Assembly: GCA_902728285.1 (NCBI GenBank)
Contig: CACVBU010001151.1
Coordinates: 719,231 to 783,230, forward strand
From: Clytia hemisphaerica
Lineage: Eukaryota; Cnidaria; Hydrozoa; Leptothecata; Clytiidae
Reading direction: 5' to 3'
DNA length: 64,000 bases
The position numbers and the translations under genes were made by a program. The notes below the pieces were generated by a model. It was not told the DNA's origin and made no database searches. It saw only the letters and a program-made list of their open reading frames with translations. Positions 1 to 12,213 of this stretch are shown here, one piece after another (position 1 is the first letter of the stretch; each line of letters starts with the position of its first letter).

Positions 1-904
1 TGGTGATTCTTTATTTTTTAAATCATGTTTTTGATTCAATCTTGATTCTGAATAGTAGGGAAATGTGAAGTTGCGGTGCACGATAGACTATAACATGATA
101 TAATAGAGTAGTGTATGGAATTTTAAAGCAAAGGTTTCACACCCACTGTTTATAGAGAGCTTACGAAGTCGCGACGGCGTCGATGACTGCGACCTTGATA
201 ATCTACGCATGCGCGGATGAGGTGATTCCCAAATATTTAAGTTTTCGTTCGAGCAAGGGACTGACTTCAAATGGTTTTTCACGACGAGCTAAAACCTTAA
301 AACAGCGCTTGCTGTCTTTTATATACATTTTAAATTAGTTTATGATAATTTTGTGCATATGGAATTACCAAATTATATATTATTGTGAATATTACGGTAC
401 TTTTCACTCGATATGGTACTTTGTTTACGAGCGATAACGTTTTGTGTTGGACTTTGTGTCCACCAAATATTGCCGTACAATTATGTTCAATCAGGAGATA
501 TTGGTGACAATACTACTCATAATTTCTTTTTCCTCGTTTTTAGCAATTTAAGTTTGGGCGAGAAAGTCGCTTTTGGGCTATTTGCTAAATTTAATCGAAT
601 ATTTCAATTCGGGAGGGGTTTATAGACTTTTTCCGAGCCCGATTGGACCATTCGTGAACTTTTGGATCCTCAGATCTTAAGGTTTTAAGTGTAATGTTTT
701 AAGTGTAATGTTAAAGCTCTACCCTTCCAACCTAAGTTAGAGTGCTTTTCCGAATCGTTCGTGGCTGTAAGATAAGTGATAAAGTGACGTTTAGTTGAAC
801 TATTCGAATGCCAAAGATGGTTGTACCCACTGTAGAGACTCTGTTAAATGTCCCTCATATGGCCCAAGTTTTGGCGGGAATTTTCCTAGTTTGCTTTAGA
901 GAGT

Positions 905-1180
905 CTAGAAATGCCGTGCGCCGAGAACAAATTTTCCTAAAAAATCGAAAAATTTTCAAGAATATTCATTCAATCAAAAGATATCACACAAAGTTTGTTG
1001 TTGGTTGATACAAAAGGCTGTTTTTTTTGTCGTTTTTTACTACTTTATAGAGTCAACCAGCATATTGATTTTTTGCTTCTTCATTTTTAATTTTTCCTTT
1101 TTTTCCAATTTTTTTTACTTCTTTATAATTATTCCACTCACAAATATCTTTTCGACGAGCACAAAATCGCAACATGATTC
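905..1180. repeat. Decayed copy of the 45482-46164 fold-back element
   Basis: Segments such as aaagatatcacacaaagttt near 980 and attattccactcacaaatat near 1128 match, with decay, the centre and right arm of the fold-back element at 45482-46164. The copy is partial and the limits are approximate. Confidence 0.4.
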
Positions 1181-1761
1181 GAATTTTATCAGTCTCAGCT
1201 GCAAATTATTTTGAGACAGACTTTAGGTTACATCGAAACTGAAACTAAACTTAGCTGAAGTAGCTTATCTCACACTTCTTATCTTCCATTTTTCAAACTC
1301 TCGTTAAACATATCAAAGTTTAAGCCGATTCTTTACTATCAATTGGCACTAAATCATTCCATATACAATCACCGCCATAATATTTGGCACAAAGGGGAAT
1401 TCCGTCAAAATTTTAAAACCGCAAGTGCTTTAATAAAGTGCGGTTGGTAAGTAGAATTTTAACTCAGAGTTTCAACATATACATTTGAAAATATCCCTGA
1501 CTGACTCAATCGCGAGAGGATTCGCAGTAACTGTATAAACATCAAAAGATTCTCCATCGATGGAGTGTTTTTTCGATCAATCAATTATAGTCTGTTGACA
1601 GGGGCATACCAACAACCTGAACCACTGTCATTAAAATGGAAACCTTTTTCTTTGGGGATACTGAAGACCAATGGTGATTAAGTATTTCCAATCTTTTTTT
1701 ATGGTTGGAGGTTGTATTAATCATCGAGTTTGAAGCCCTGAAGGACTTGAAAGTTGAATCC

Positions 1762-2021
1762 CAGGGGGGGGGTACTTGGGTAAAAATAGGTACGGTATGT
1801 GCCGCTGGTCAGGGTACCTTTTTTCACCTCCATGATTACCGAGAGTCACAAAAACACTAAAATAGAAAAATCAGCTCCTGGTAGGGTACCTTTTTAGGGG
1901 GAATTTGGAAAAAATATGGAAAATTTTGGAATTTCAGTCCCATTCAGGATCCCACGTAGGATCCATTTTTCGAACTTCAGCGGCACATCCCCGTCAGTCG
2001 GCAAGGGTAGTATTCCCCAGG
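1762..2021. mobile_element. Small inverted-repeat element with G-run termini
   Basis: The left end is a G-run followed by ggtacttgggtaaaa and then gtatgtgccgctg. The right end has cagcggcaca, later gtagtattccccag, so the termini are imperfect inverted repeats. TTGAATC occurs on both flanks (1754-1760 and about 2024-2030) and looks like a target duplication. No coding capacity. The form resembles the hAT-like small elements at 4863 and 47078. Confidence 0.5.
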
Positions 2022-2185
2022 ATTTGAATCTCCAACCGTTCCCAGGCGAAAAAAAAAGTTAAGTCTTAGGATTTTTGATTTATAGAATGACAGATTGAAT
2101 CTAGCTCTTTCTTTGGACCGTCATCCGTCATTAACCAAAGTGTGATTATACTCGGTACATTTTCCTATCAAGAGTTTTATCTTTC

Positions 2186-2485
2186 AGAAGCAGCCAACGA
2201 GCCCATTTCCCCCGAAATATCTGTTTTCCTTTTCCAGGAGAGAGCTATTTTTGAAAAATGGGGAAACAGAACCGATTTTCTAGGAAAAATCTTTTCCTTA
2301 AAACTATCTGTTTCCCCAGATCAATATTTCTAGGAGATGACATAATAAATTGGGAAACAGAGATCTGATATCTATTTTAGGTTTTGAGGAGAAACAGATC
2401 TTCATTTCTAGGAATAAGATTTTTGACAACAGATCAAATTTTCCGAAACAGATGTTTAAAACAAGGTCCTCGCTGGATGCTTTCG
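2186..2485. mobile_element. Diverged relative of the CAAGAGCAGCC-ended element
   Basis: The left end agAAGCAGCCAACGAG is an imperfect inverse of the right end CTCGCTGGATGCTTTC. The interior repeats short phrases such as tatctgttttcc and tctaggaaaaa, as does the better preserved element at 25036-25543. Non-coding. Limits are approximate. Confidence 0.4.
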
Positions 2486-2758
2486 ATCTCTGCCCCTTTA
2501 AAACTCAACAAAGTCAACGAGAATATTTGTCTAAAGAGAACAGCTTTCAGTATCCTATTTAAATGATTATTCTAAATTGTTGAAGAATTTGATGATGGTC
2601 TAATTAGGGACATTGAAGTCTTTATAATCAGAAAAACCGAATCAAAATAATTTAAAGAAGATTGTATTAAGCACAGAATAAGGTATGGTACCAGTCGTTA
2701 TAAAACCAATTTCATTCTTATCTTAGCTTTAAAACTTCACAGAAGAAGAAAGAAAAAA

Positions 2759-4060
2759 ATGAAGGTTGTTTCTCTGCTCTTCGTTATTTCACTGACAGCA
2801 ATATCATTACCTGCCAACATCATCTCACTTATCCTTCTGATAAACGGCCGACGGAAATTCAAGCGGAAATGGTTTATTTTGGTGAACTTGATAGTAGCTC
2901 ACCTAATGCAGACGCTATTCTCCTTCCCAATTTTAATCAATAGTTTATTTCATTCGAAATGGGTGTTTTCGATGGATTTGTGTCGAGTGGACGCTTTTGT
3001 GATGGCTGTGACCGGCTTTGAAATCATCTTTACTCATCTTGTGATTACAATCGAAAGGTAACTGGCTGATTATTATTGTCTCTATACCAGAACCCAGTTG
3101 AGTTTAAATTCTGATCCTTTCGAATGACGGATTGGATCTAATACTTCCTCTCTGTCATTGAGAAACCTTGGTGAAATGCTTTTCATAATTCGAAGCTATC
3201 ATGTAATTCGAACATTTTTTTGTGATCATGTAATTCGAACATTTTTTTGTGAAAAGCACAGGCCGAAAACGTATATCGACCTGTGCCGACCAATCCAGAT
3301 TATATTCAGCGCGTACCAATCAACGCAGAGAAAAGTAACCATGACGACAATCCAAGATCTATTTCTATTATTGGTCTTCAGAGGTTGATATGTTCTTTGA
3401 AAACTCAACCTCTGATACTCAGGGTAGAACATTTTGGATTCCCCATCCAATTAATTTTTGCTATCATCTTTTTGATTATTTTATAGGTCTGTGAAACTAC
3501 ACAATCCATTAACAGAACACAAAATTATTCCAACGAGCCATCTAAAAATGATCTCAACAAGTACGTGGCTGGCAGCCATTTTATTTGCGTGCCCTCCAAT
3601 GATTGGCTGGTCATCAAATTATGTATTAAATGGCGGAATGCATTGCGGGAGTGATTGGTCAAAAAGCGCGGGAAATATCAGTTATTTGGTGACATGTATC
3701 ATATTAGGCTTTGCTTTGCCATATGTTATCATTATGATATTGAATATCGCTTTCTTAAAACGTGTCCGCGAATTGAATAAAACACATCCAGTGAATGTGT
3801 CTGTCTCATTGTTTGTTATTATTTCCATGACAATATTCACTATAGCCTGGATTCCATTAGTAACATGTGGTCTAGTGGAGCTACTCTTTGATATAAAGAT
3901 ACCGTTTGAGATTGAGATTGCATCCATGGTGACAAAGATAACAACAGTGACAGATACCTTTTTATTCTTGATTTTGAATAAGAACTTCCATGAAGTTGCT
4001 CGACAAACGTATAGAAGGTACACTTCATCGTTTATGAAAGATACAATTATCAAGTCTTAA
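2759..4060 (+). CDS. Opsin-like G protein-coupled receptor (two exons)
   Basis: Exons 2759-3057 and 3487-4060 are joined by GT-AG with matching phase (AG|G encodes Arg100), giving 290 residues. Seven membrane segments are visible. Rhodopsin-family marks: N20 in helix 1, C75 and C153 for the loop disulphide, ER at 99-100 in place of DRY/ERY, W127, the loop-2 stretch GWSSNYV...CGSDW, P178 in helix 5, and W221xP223 in helix 6. Helix 7 reads TKITTVTDTF...LNKNF, so K250 falls on the retinal Schiff-base lysine (bovine K296), with D256 at the Asn of NPxxY. D78 lies three residues after C75, the counterion position (bovine E113). Position 2.50 is His48 instead of Asp. The N-terminus is almost absent and the C-tail short, so an upstream exon is possible. 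A light-sensing role is inferred from K250. An opsin-derived receptor with another ligand is the alternative. Confidence 0.8.
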
Positions 4061-6252
4061 TACGCATCACCCAATTCTTATTTTGGGCACTAGTGTGTAT
4101 TTTACAGACCAGAACAAATAATTAGAATCATGCATTGATTGGATGTATCATTGTTTTTTAAACAATGTTTAAGAATTTCTTGAAAATGTCATTTCTTTTT
4201 TGTTGTCTTTTCAACCAAGGAGCTTGTTTCAACCGCTTTCTTTTGCGAATTGAATAGCCAACTTTGTGCAGAGCAGACCACTGATCATTTGATACAGTAG
4301 AAAGTAGTTAACGCTAAAAGATGCCCTGATTTCGTGCAGAGCAAAGCTGCTTAATATAGCCTAGCAAGTAGCTGATGCCCCTATTGTAAGGGATGGGTTA
4401 AATAATCACGCCCGCTTAGCAATTTTTGGATAGGAAGTGCTGGACACACTCGATTTATAAAATACCGTATATTCCGCCCAAAGATAGGCCTTTATAATCG
4501 GACCCTTGCAGTGCAGAGAAAATAAAGCCAAATTCGGGTGAATATTTTGGTACATTTTCTTGAAATTGTTACTCCATTCGAAGGCAAAAATTCGACAGAT
4601 TTTTTCAACCCTTAGAGTGCACTTTCTCTCATCTTTGCTCGTTTCGACCCGTACAGTACACTTTTTTGAAGCCTGAAAACGCACCCTTAAGCATTTCACA
4701 TGATCTTGGTCGCTTTCCTTGAGTGCCCCCCCCCCTGGACTATTCTTGAGTTTGTTTTACCCGATATTCCCATTGAATCATAACAGAAATAATGAAAACT
4801 AATCCAGCTTTTTCTTTTCGTTAAGAAATTCATTCAACAGACAGAATCAGAATCATCAAAATCAGGGGGGGGGGCACTCCAGGTAAGTGACCTACCGGAC
4901 GTGCGGCCCTTAAGGGTAGGTTTTTTATGACTTATGAAAGTGCACTGTGTAAAATTTGGTTGAGGTAAAATTTGAGAAATTTCAAAAAAGTTTGCCCTTT
5001 AAGAATTGCACTATAAGGGTCGATTTTCAGCCAAATTTTTCCTGCACTGTAAGGGTCCGATTTTAGAGACCTGATTTTTGGCCGAACGTACGGTCGTGCC
5101 CCCCACCCGGGATCAAAATAGAAAGATCATCTCAATTTCTTGGTCTATTTCTTCGGAAAGCACGTCAATTAAAAACAGTATTTGTTAAAAAAAGAATAGT
5201 TTTTAATTTAACATGTAGAATGTGCTTTATTTTTTGATACTACTGTTATGAAAATATCTGGAAATTTTATTGATGAAATTCTTGAGAATATAGCTACATA
5301 ATTTAGTTTCTAAAACCTACAAAACTATTTAAGATACAATATAAAAGTATTTTCATTTAAAGACAATTTACACTTGTGTATGTGTTTATCGCGGTAGGGT
5401 GCGTAAACGACTCAACTCCTCTAACAATTCTCCACCTACATGACTAATTAAATAATACCGGGGGTATATTCAAGCAACGGAGGGTACGCATATGTGCCAC
5501 AATTAAGGTAGACTAGCAAACTAGTCTGTTAATTAATCATGTCAGAGGGTGGGAACATAAGGGCGGCGGGCGTTTGCTAAAATAGGACCTACGTAGGAGA
5601 ACGAGCAAAAGTTAGTGAGAGGCTGCTGATTAGCTTTCAGTCCTTGCCGCCGACAAAATTTCTTCCTACGCTTACCTAACTCCTACGCTCACTTTTCCAG
5701 CGTGATACCGTTCCAGCCCGACTGGCGTGCCAGTCTACAATTAAGGGTACCTTTTTTGGACCTTCAAAGTCCCTTAAGGGTCGTAAAAATCACAATGTTT
5801 GATTTTAGGTCTCATAAGGCTTACAAAAAAGCATTTCATAAATAGGCTAAATTTTAGGAAAAAGTCCCGGTAAACGTACCAAAATTCACATCTTTTTCAT
5901 CGATTTTAAACCTTAAAATTTTCAATTTTCACAAATCGGGTAGCACCCCCACCCACCCCGTTATTTCGCAAACCTAGTATCAGCTCCTCGGGACTCGTAA
6001 TCGGCAGCAAACGTGTCAAACTTTAACCGGTACCTTCCCACAAACCAAAATTTTCCTTTGTATTAAAACGCAATTAAAAAGCGATTAGTGTGCAAAGAAA
6101 AATCAATCAATTAATCAATCAAATCAATTTTAGCTCTTCTCAAATTCTGTTCAAAGTTCAGAGGAGCCCCTTAAGTTGCTGAGGCCTACACCACGTTAGT
6201 GATTCTGGTGAATGAAAAACAAACTAAAGAAAGTATAGCAATAAAGATGAGG
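4061..6252. other. Intergenic region between opsin-like gene and EPG5 3' end
   Basis: No gene is recognisable. The short open frames lack family features. It contains a small hAT-like element (4863-5111) and unresolved low-copy inverted segments around 5390-6000. The 3' ends of two convergent genes, the + strand receptor and the - strand EPG5, must lie here. Confidence 0.5.
4863..5111. mobile_element. hAT-like non-autonomous element (249 bp)
   Basis: It starts with CAGGGG and a G-run leading to GCACTCC, and ends with ggtcgtgccccccacccggg, so the ends are inverted repeats. It is flanked by a perfect 8-bp duplication ATCAAAAT (4855-4862 and 5112-5119). An 8-bp duplication and a CAGGG start are typical of hAT elements. 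No coding capacity. Confidence 0.7.
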
Positions 6253-9200
6253 TCATACAATGATGGCACCAATGAAGTTGTTTTTAAAGAAAAATTGTTG
6301 AGCGAGGTAGGCCAGCAAGGTACAACCATCATTTATGTTTGTTTCAGGTTTCGATACAAATTGAATGACCCATTCAATCTCTCTTCTCATTGGTTGATAA
6401 GTTTTATTCTTTACTAGTCCTTGAAATGCAGTATAAGCTTTCTCCGCCTCACTGGTCGGGCGTGAGTTTTTGTTTTGGGCGTTTCGAATGGCGCCCGGTG
6501 AATCAGGTCCATTTCGGATAGGAATGAGTGATGATGGAAGTTGACACGTAAGGAAAAGGTGTAACGCTTTGGCCGCCAGTCGGAACCTAAAAGATGAAAA
6601 TAACAATTTTCAAAAAATAAATCTCCAATAATCGCGTGAGATCGCTGAAATTATACCCGAGGCGAGATTTTCAAAAATACATCTATGGTGTGAAAAAAAA
6701 AACATTTCTATTTTGAACGATGGAGTTTTTGATGCTATTTTCAGTTAATTTATGAAATTTTTTCAAAAAGCTTATTCAAAAGTTTAAATCCGGGAAATTT
6801 AATAACAGGAAGATTAATTAAAGAGAAAGAAAGACTTACTCTTTTGACAAATCACTTCGTCTTCCGATGCCAACCATTCCCAACACACCGCTATAATATT
6901 TATCTTCTCCTTGCACATGTGTAGATGCGACCAAAAACATCATATATTTAGCAATACTCTTCCAATGCTCGTTCGACAGTTGTTTTTGTGCAGCCTGTGT
7001 TCGCACTATATCAAAGGTTTGCAACCATAGTAATAATAATTTAGCCTCAGAATCTTTATCAAGTTGTGGTTTTGAACACCATGTCACACAGTCTACCATG
7101 ATGTCAAGATGTTCAGCCTGAGTCCTTAAGTTGTTCATGCGGTGTAAGTTATATGAATAAAGCGTCAATAACGCGTTTTGTTTGATAGCTTCTGCTACAA
7201 AATCTTCTTTACTCAGCTCTGGAATGACGAAAGCCTGCATGATAGGCGTCCACGCGTTTCTTAGTTCCGCGTCATTCAGGCGGACGAAATGACATGATAT
7301 GGCTTGCTCGAGAAGAGAAACCATGTCTGCTAGGTTAGCTAGACAGCGAGATGCAGATGAGATACAAGCTAAAACCATCATAGCACAGCTCGTTGATAAT
7401 AGATGCGAATCGATAGAGGATTTGATGGCAATGGCAATCGGTCCTTGCGCAATGTGGTTTTGTAAGGATAAACAGTTCGAACAATGTGTAATCAACTCAT
7501 ACATCGGGTTTGTCGAGTTATAACCCACCGTTGACTCGATGTCGGAGAGAAGTTGTTTCATGACCCATTGGAATTCACTAACTTGTTTTTTTTGCGAAGA
7601 ACATCTTGTGATAAGCGTCGTCATAACCTGAATTATATGATTGGAGAAATAATAAAGATGATCCCTAGCTATCCCCGTCTAAGAGGATGAGATTTGGACC
7701 GGCAAACCTATAGATCCTGGTCCTTACTTATTATCACAGTGTAAGAATTAATTCATTTTCGGAGTCTAGGATTTCCGTACTACTGTATTACTTCGACTAA
7801 ACAGAGGGGCGTTTATTCCAGGGGGAGTTTAAAAGAAGGGGCGCTTATTAAATAATCTTTAGCCATAGTCACTTTAATATAGATTTTCGTTTACTTTCAG
7901 TTCAAATAATTTCATAGTTTCTTAAGATAGTTTTTACAAACATTTTCATGAAATAAAGGTTCGAAAACGATTGAAAAAGTTTCTTCATCCGAAAACGTAC
8001 GTACTTACCAGGGGGTCATCCATTTGTACGTTTACATTTTAGTGCGTACGTACAATTGAGTTTAAAGCCCGAAGGGCTAGAGTTCTCAGGCAAAAGTGAA
8101 GAAAAAAATTTTTGATGACAGATTGAATCTAGCAAACGATTGATAAAATTTACTTTTCAATCTGTCTAAAGCAGGCGGGTTCTGCTTTCTTTTTATATTG
8201 GTACGTACTATGTGGACGGCCCCATAACTGTTTTCCTTACCTGAATATAGATGTTCCTTTTCGTGATGACAATATCGTCCGTCACGAGTCCTTCCAAGTA
8301 GAAGAAACCGCAGACTTGTTTCAGGAAATCTAACGTTCTCCATACAATCGATTCTTTCTCCAGTATAAGAGCTGAATCCATGTTTTGTGAATACCATTGG
8401 CAAACGCGTGCTGTATCTTCTAATATCAAGGTATTCCAGCGGAAATTCTTTATAGCTACCAACATGGTGCACAATTTCACTTTACATTTGTTTGCTAAAT
8501 AACTACTTGTGGTGAACATGAGAATGTTGTGGAGCAAGAGTTGGTGGAACTGGCTGACCAAGCTGTTATTACCAGAGTTGAGGTATGTGACACCCACATT
8601 CTCCCAGTCGACGTCGAGAAGAACACTTGCGTAGAATTTGAAAGTGTTTCGATCTGTGTTGTAAATCTGAAGAAGTAAAAGAATCACATTTCAATTCAAT
8701 TCAATTTTATTTTCATTTGAGCAAAATAGTCAGTAGGAACCTAAACACAATAGCACTGCTTCTACTCACACACCTATTCATGATATGCACATTTGCCATG
8801 TCTTCATAGATCCAATAGCTGATTGGTTACAAGTGATGTATTGGCTGATTTTACGACACTTACAAACAATGAGCTATTGGGTTTATGATCTAATGTCAGA
8901 AGACATTGCTGAGGTGCATATTGTAAATCTAAAGAAACAAATGGTTTGATGATTCGGAAAGGTTCCACAGTTCTCCTGATTAGTTAAGGTGAGGGGGGGG
9001 GGTAACAAATCTTTGGAAAGGTTTTTTAAGAGTGAATGTAGTGACAATCACCAGTACAATGGCTGTTAGTTGGGGTAAATTGTTGGCTCATTTCAGAAAA
9101 GTCTTTCGCATCCTTCTTCTTGTTGAGGAAGTTATTTTTCGCGTCCAGGGAGGGGACTTGTGGTAAAAAAAATGGGAATCCAGGGGGAAGGGGGCCCATT

Positions 9201-11397
9201 GAAATCAAGGGCGGGTCGCTTCAATTCCCACAAAAACCAAGGATCATGCTCAACATGGGATTAAAAAGTCCCAATAATCGGAGTTTCCAACTTCTAGCCC
9301 GAATGTTGGTCACTTGCTCAAAAATAATAACATACATACAGTTTGAATGTTCGAATGAAACACAATAAGTTGTTGAAGTTTGGACTACTTTAGCGGACCT
9401 TATTGGCGCTTTATTTCATCGCTGGCATAATAAAGGCCGGTGTAAAATGGACCGATAAGGTCTTTGGATATGTTATTGAGCCATTAGTCCTAATCATCCT
9501 CCAAAACGTGATTATTGGTGCAAATTACTTAAACAATGATAAGAAAATTACCTGAATTGTGTATGTCATCTCTTGGACAGTAGGACAATAATTTTGCCAT
9601 GGCAACATGCTCAATGAAGTGTGAAAAATCTCGATCGATTGTTCTTCAATAACAAAGCGTGCGATTTCGGCGCCGTAAAAAGACAAAAGATCATTCAAAA
9701 TGAAACAATAGATTTCATTGTCTTCAGAAGAACAATCAACAACCAATCGGATCGTATCTGTGAATGTTTGGACCAATAAGATGATACTTTCAACACGGAG
9801 TAGTGTCCAGACTTTTCCGGAAGATTGCGGAATAATCCAAGGCTTGAAAACGCTGACGATATTTTCCCAAAGTTCACGTAAGACGGTCTCTTTCGTCCGA
9901 CCTGCTCTGTGTCTGAACGAATGTATGATTGAATGGTAGAAAAGATTCTTTAGCAAGATGACTAATGGTTTGGTGTAAGGTTCCCAAATTTTGTACAATG
10001 CTTCTAGCTCATGATTCAAAGATTCACAGACGTTTTGGAAATAACATCCCATGTAATACAACGATTCTTTAACCCGATCGATTGAGATACGACAAGTTGA
10101 ATTACTATTTATTTCTTCTTCAAAATCGAATGCCGACAGAAAATCGGACCAGCACAGGGTCGACACGTTCGCTTGAGAGGAGAGGGTTAAAAGTTCGGTA
10201 AAAACAACCCAGTAATTTGTATCCAAGTCACTGCGAAGGAGTGTGTTTAAATGATTACGAAGCACTTCAAGTATAACGAACCCTTCCGAGTCAGGCTCTC
10301 GTCCGATTAGCCCGATTGCTTTCATTGTGTGCGTTAAGAGGCTAGATATGATTGGTTTGGTTGGCGTTTGATGATTCAACCAGTTTAAAATTTCGAATTT
10401 CGATAACAATACAAAAATGACTGTATCTATGTTTTGCGGGATGTAGGAAATCACTTTCGAGTAAAGTTCGACAAACTCTTCGTTTGAGGTACACATTGGA
10501 CTAAAATGTGGAGCAAGAAACATAACTGATGACGTATGTGTGAGGGTGGTTTCTAGCAATGGCATTTGTTCTGATCCCTTGTCTGCTATGTATGCCTGTA
10601 AAAGAAAATTGACATCAGGGAGGTTAAGTATCAAAGATAAATCAACGCGACGAACGGACGGGTTTTGACCCGCAACCTGCAGTAAACATGTGGACCTGCA
10701 TTTTCTAGAATCCAGGCTAAAACAGCTCAAGAACGAAAAACCGTGAAAATCTTCCTTGTTGAACAAAGAAGATATAACATCTACTTTGCTACCCTTACCA
10801 ACTTGCAGAGAAAAGGTCCGTTCGTCGCGTAGATTTATCTTTGATACTTAACCTCCTTATTATCTAAGAACCAATAAAGGAAAGTCTCAAATAAGCGTCA
10901 AGAATTAGATTTGATACCAAACGAAACAAGATAATTCTCCCAAACATAAAACCCAAACCCGCATGTAGAGGAAATGTTCAGCTTTGGCGAAAAGCGTTTT
11001 CTCAGCATAAAGAATGTAGCAATGTTTCCAATTAAACTCCATAACAAATCATTAAAAGTGAATCCGAGGAGATTTAGAAAAAAATTACCTTTCCCAAGAC
11101 TTCTACTCCAGAAGAGAAGAATTGAATAGCCGGATAACATCTCTTCACGTCGTCATTAATAAGCTCTGCTAGCAGGTAAAACAGTTTGCGCGCGCTCTGT
11201 TGCAGATCATTCCGCCTCTGAGCGTCAATCGTTTGAAAAACTTGCGACAGTTTCTCGATTATATTTTCAATGTTAACGGTTGAAACGCATAAATCGAACG
11301 GGAAAGCTTCTCGAGCGTTTTGTACGAGTTGATCGAACGCTGATCGATTGTCTTCGAGCAGACGTTGGACACGCTCCCTCAATCGAAGTTCGTCGAA
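6253..11397 (-). CDS. EPG5: EPG5-like autophagy tether, C-terminal five exons
   Basis: Exons read on the - strand are 11089-11397, 9552-10595, 8241-8666, 6840-7627 and 6253-6586 (stop). Every junction has GT/AG and consistent phase: the first three joins are phase 0, the last splits a Glu codon. With the two exons at 50433-51454 they encode 1124 residues. The protein is alpha-helical, lacks signal or membrane segments, and ends shortly after LLAYLAQQFFF. I recognise the EPG5 C-terminal half from the order of features: CYPAIQFFSSGVEVLG, then an LYSKV...VLLSKFEILNWL helical block, then GVLGMVGIGRRS and FRLAAKALHLFL near the end. EPG5 is a Rab7 effector that tethers autophagosomes to late endosomes and lysosomes. 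Introns here are 253-885 bp. The call rests on remembered family sequence, not a search. Confidence 0.75.
8011..8223. mobile_element. GGGGCCGTCCATA-type small element in an EPG5 intron
   Basis: The left end gggggtcatccatttgtacg and the right end cgtactatgtggacggcccc are decayed inverted repeats. It is the same family as the better preserved copy at 37164-37330. It lies 17 bp inside the intron from the donor of exon 8241-8666. Non-coding. Confidence 0.5.
8775..8928. mobile_element. Degenerate TATTCATGATATGCAC fold-back element
   Basis: The left end TATTCATGATATGCAC and right end gtgcatattgtaaat are imperfect inverted repeats. The left end matches the fold-back element at 51666-51824. It lies in the EPG5 intron 8667-9551. 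Confidence 0.35.
10619..10855. repeat. 39-bp inverted repeat inside an EPG5 intron
   Basis: The segment at about 10619-10657 is the reverse complement of 10817-10855 with one mismatch (core cgcgacgaacgg against ccgttcgtcgcg). The spacer is about 160 bp. Both arms are in intron 10596-11088, one of them 24 bp from the splice acceptor of exon 9552-10595. A stem could form in the pre-mRNA. It looks like a local inverted duplication, because no element termini surround it. Confidence 0.7.
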
Positions 11398-11796
11398 CTG
11401 AAATAATAATTCGAGAAAAATAATGAAGGGCAATCTTGTTTTCAGAGCCACTTGAATCACTTTTTCATTTTACTAATGAATGCGATACAATTGTTATATC
11501 TTTCTTGAGTGCTATCAAAACCATAAAAAGCTGGTTTAAGTGTAGGAGAACACGAAAGTGGCGAAATTGAACACCAACGATATTCTTTTATTCAACACTT
11601 AAATTTGGCCAGCAGTTTACTCTAGACGATGGATGTTCTGGCACAACTAACGAATTTGTAGGCTATAAGACGTCATAGTTTTTTCTTCTGTACGTAGGAA
11701 TGTCTATTCCGTTTTGCGGCTTTTTGAATGTCTTTTGACGTCGTCCACTAAGACATGTTAACAGAAAATGATAAAAAAACAAGCTAGATGCTGAAT

Positions 11797-12110
11797 GGAC
11801 CTACCTGATGATGAAAGTTAGATAGCAATAAGGAGAAAAATGAAAACAATCAGGTCAGAAAATATAGCGTTTATAGCGAGATTGCAAAACGCCTTAAATT
11901 TTATCATTGATAGTTGATGGGGAGAGGGAAGGAGAGTAGGGAAAAAAGAAATAGAAAGTTCCAGTTGCAAAAATCAGTTTTATTGATAATTGAATCATGC
12001 TTGATGACGTTGGCGTTGTTAAAAAATAGGGAAAAACTAATGATGAAATCTCGAGAAAATGCCAAAAAACCGGTTTTTCCAGCATATTTCTGGCGATCTA
12101 TGTCCAGTAC
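11797..12110 (+). mobile_element. Left-end fragment of the GGACCTACC transposon family
   Basis: It starts atGGACCTACCTG, the same terminus as the copies at 59597 and 62393. Further in, aaactaatgatgaaatctcg followed by agaaaatgcc and a ccggtttttcc stretch matches about 49685-49740. The 121-bp array begins about 100 bp after it. Together with the right end at 50420 it may be one half of a single element split or expanded by the arrays. Confidence 0.5.
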
Positions 12111-12213
12111 GGAAAAAAAAGTCAGATTGCACTCAAAAGGAACCCCCAAAAGAAAAGACCCCAATAATCACTTATCATGTCAAAAATACTAGGGAGATAA
12201 TAAAACATATATG

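Larger units (their letters stand above)
1..2758. other. Non-coding region upstream of the opsin-like gene
   Basis: No convincing gene is visible. The open frames are short, low in complexity and lack codon structure. The stretch holds remnants of small mobile elements (about 905-1180, 1762-2021 and 2186-2485, listed separately). An acceptor-like tract ending in cag at 2735-2741, just before the ATG at 2759, may be the end of a 5' UTR intron of the opsin-like gene. Confidence 0.5.

Noticed and set aside
3682-4053. 123-residue open frame on the - strand
   Set aside because: It is antisense to the opsin-like exon 2, which has clear receptor features. This is a shadow frame.
9120-9368. 82-residue + strand open frame
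   Set aside because: No recognisable domain; it lies in an EPG5 intron and next to G-runs typical of decayed elements.
10596-10766. In-frame N-terminal extension of the large EPG5 exon
   Set aside because: The frame happens to be open, but the acceptor at 10596 (ttttacag) gives matching phase and a continuous protein, and the region contains the intronic inverted repeat.
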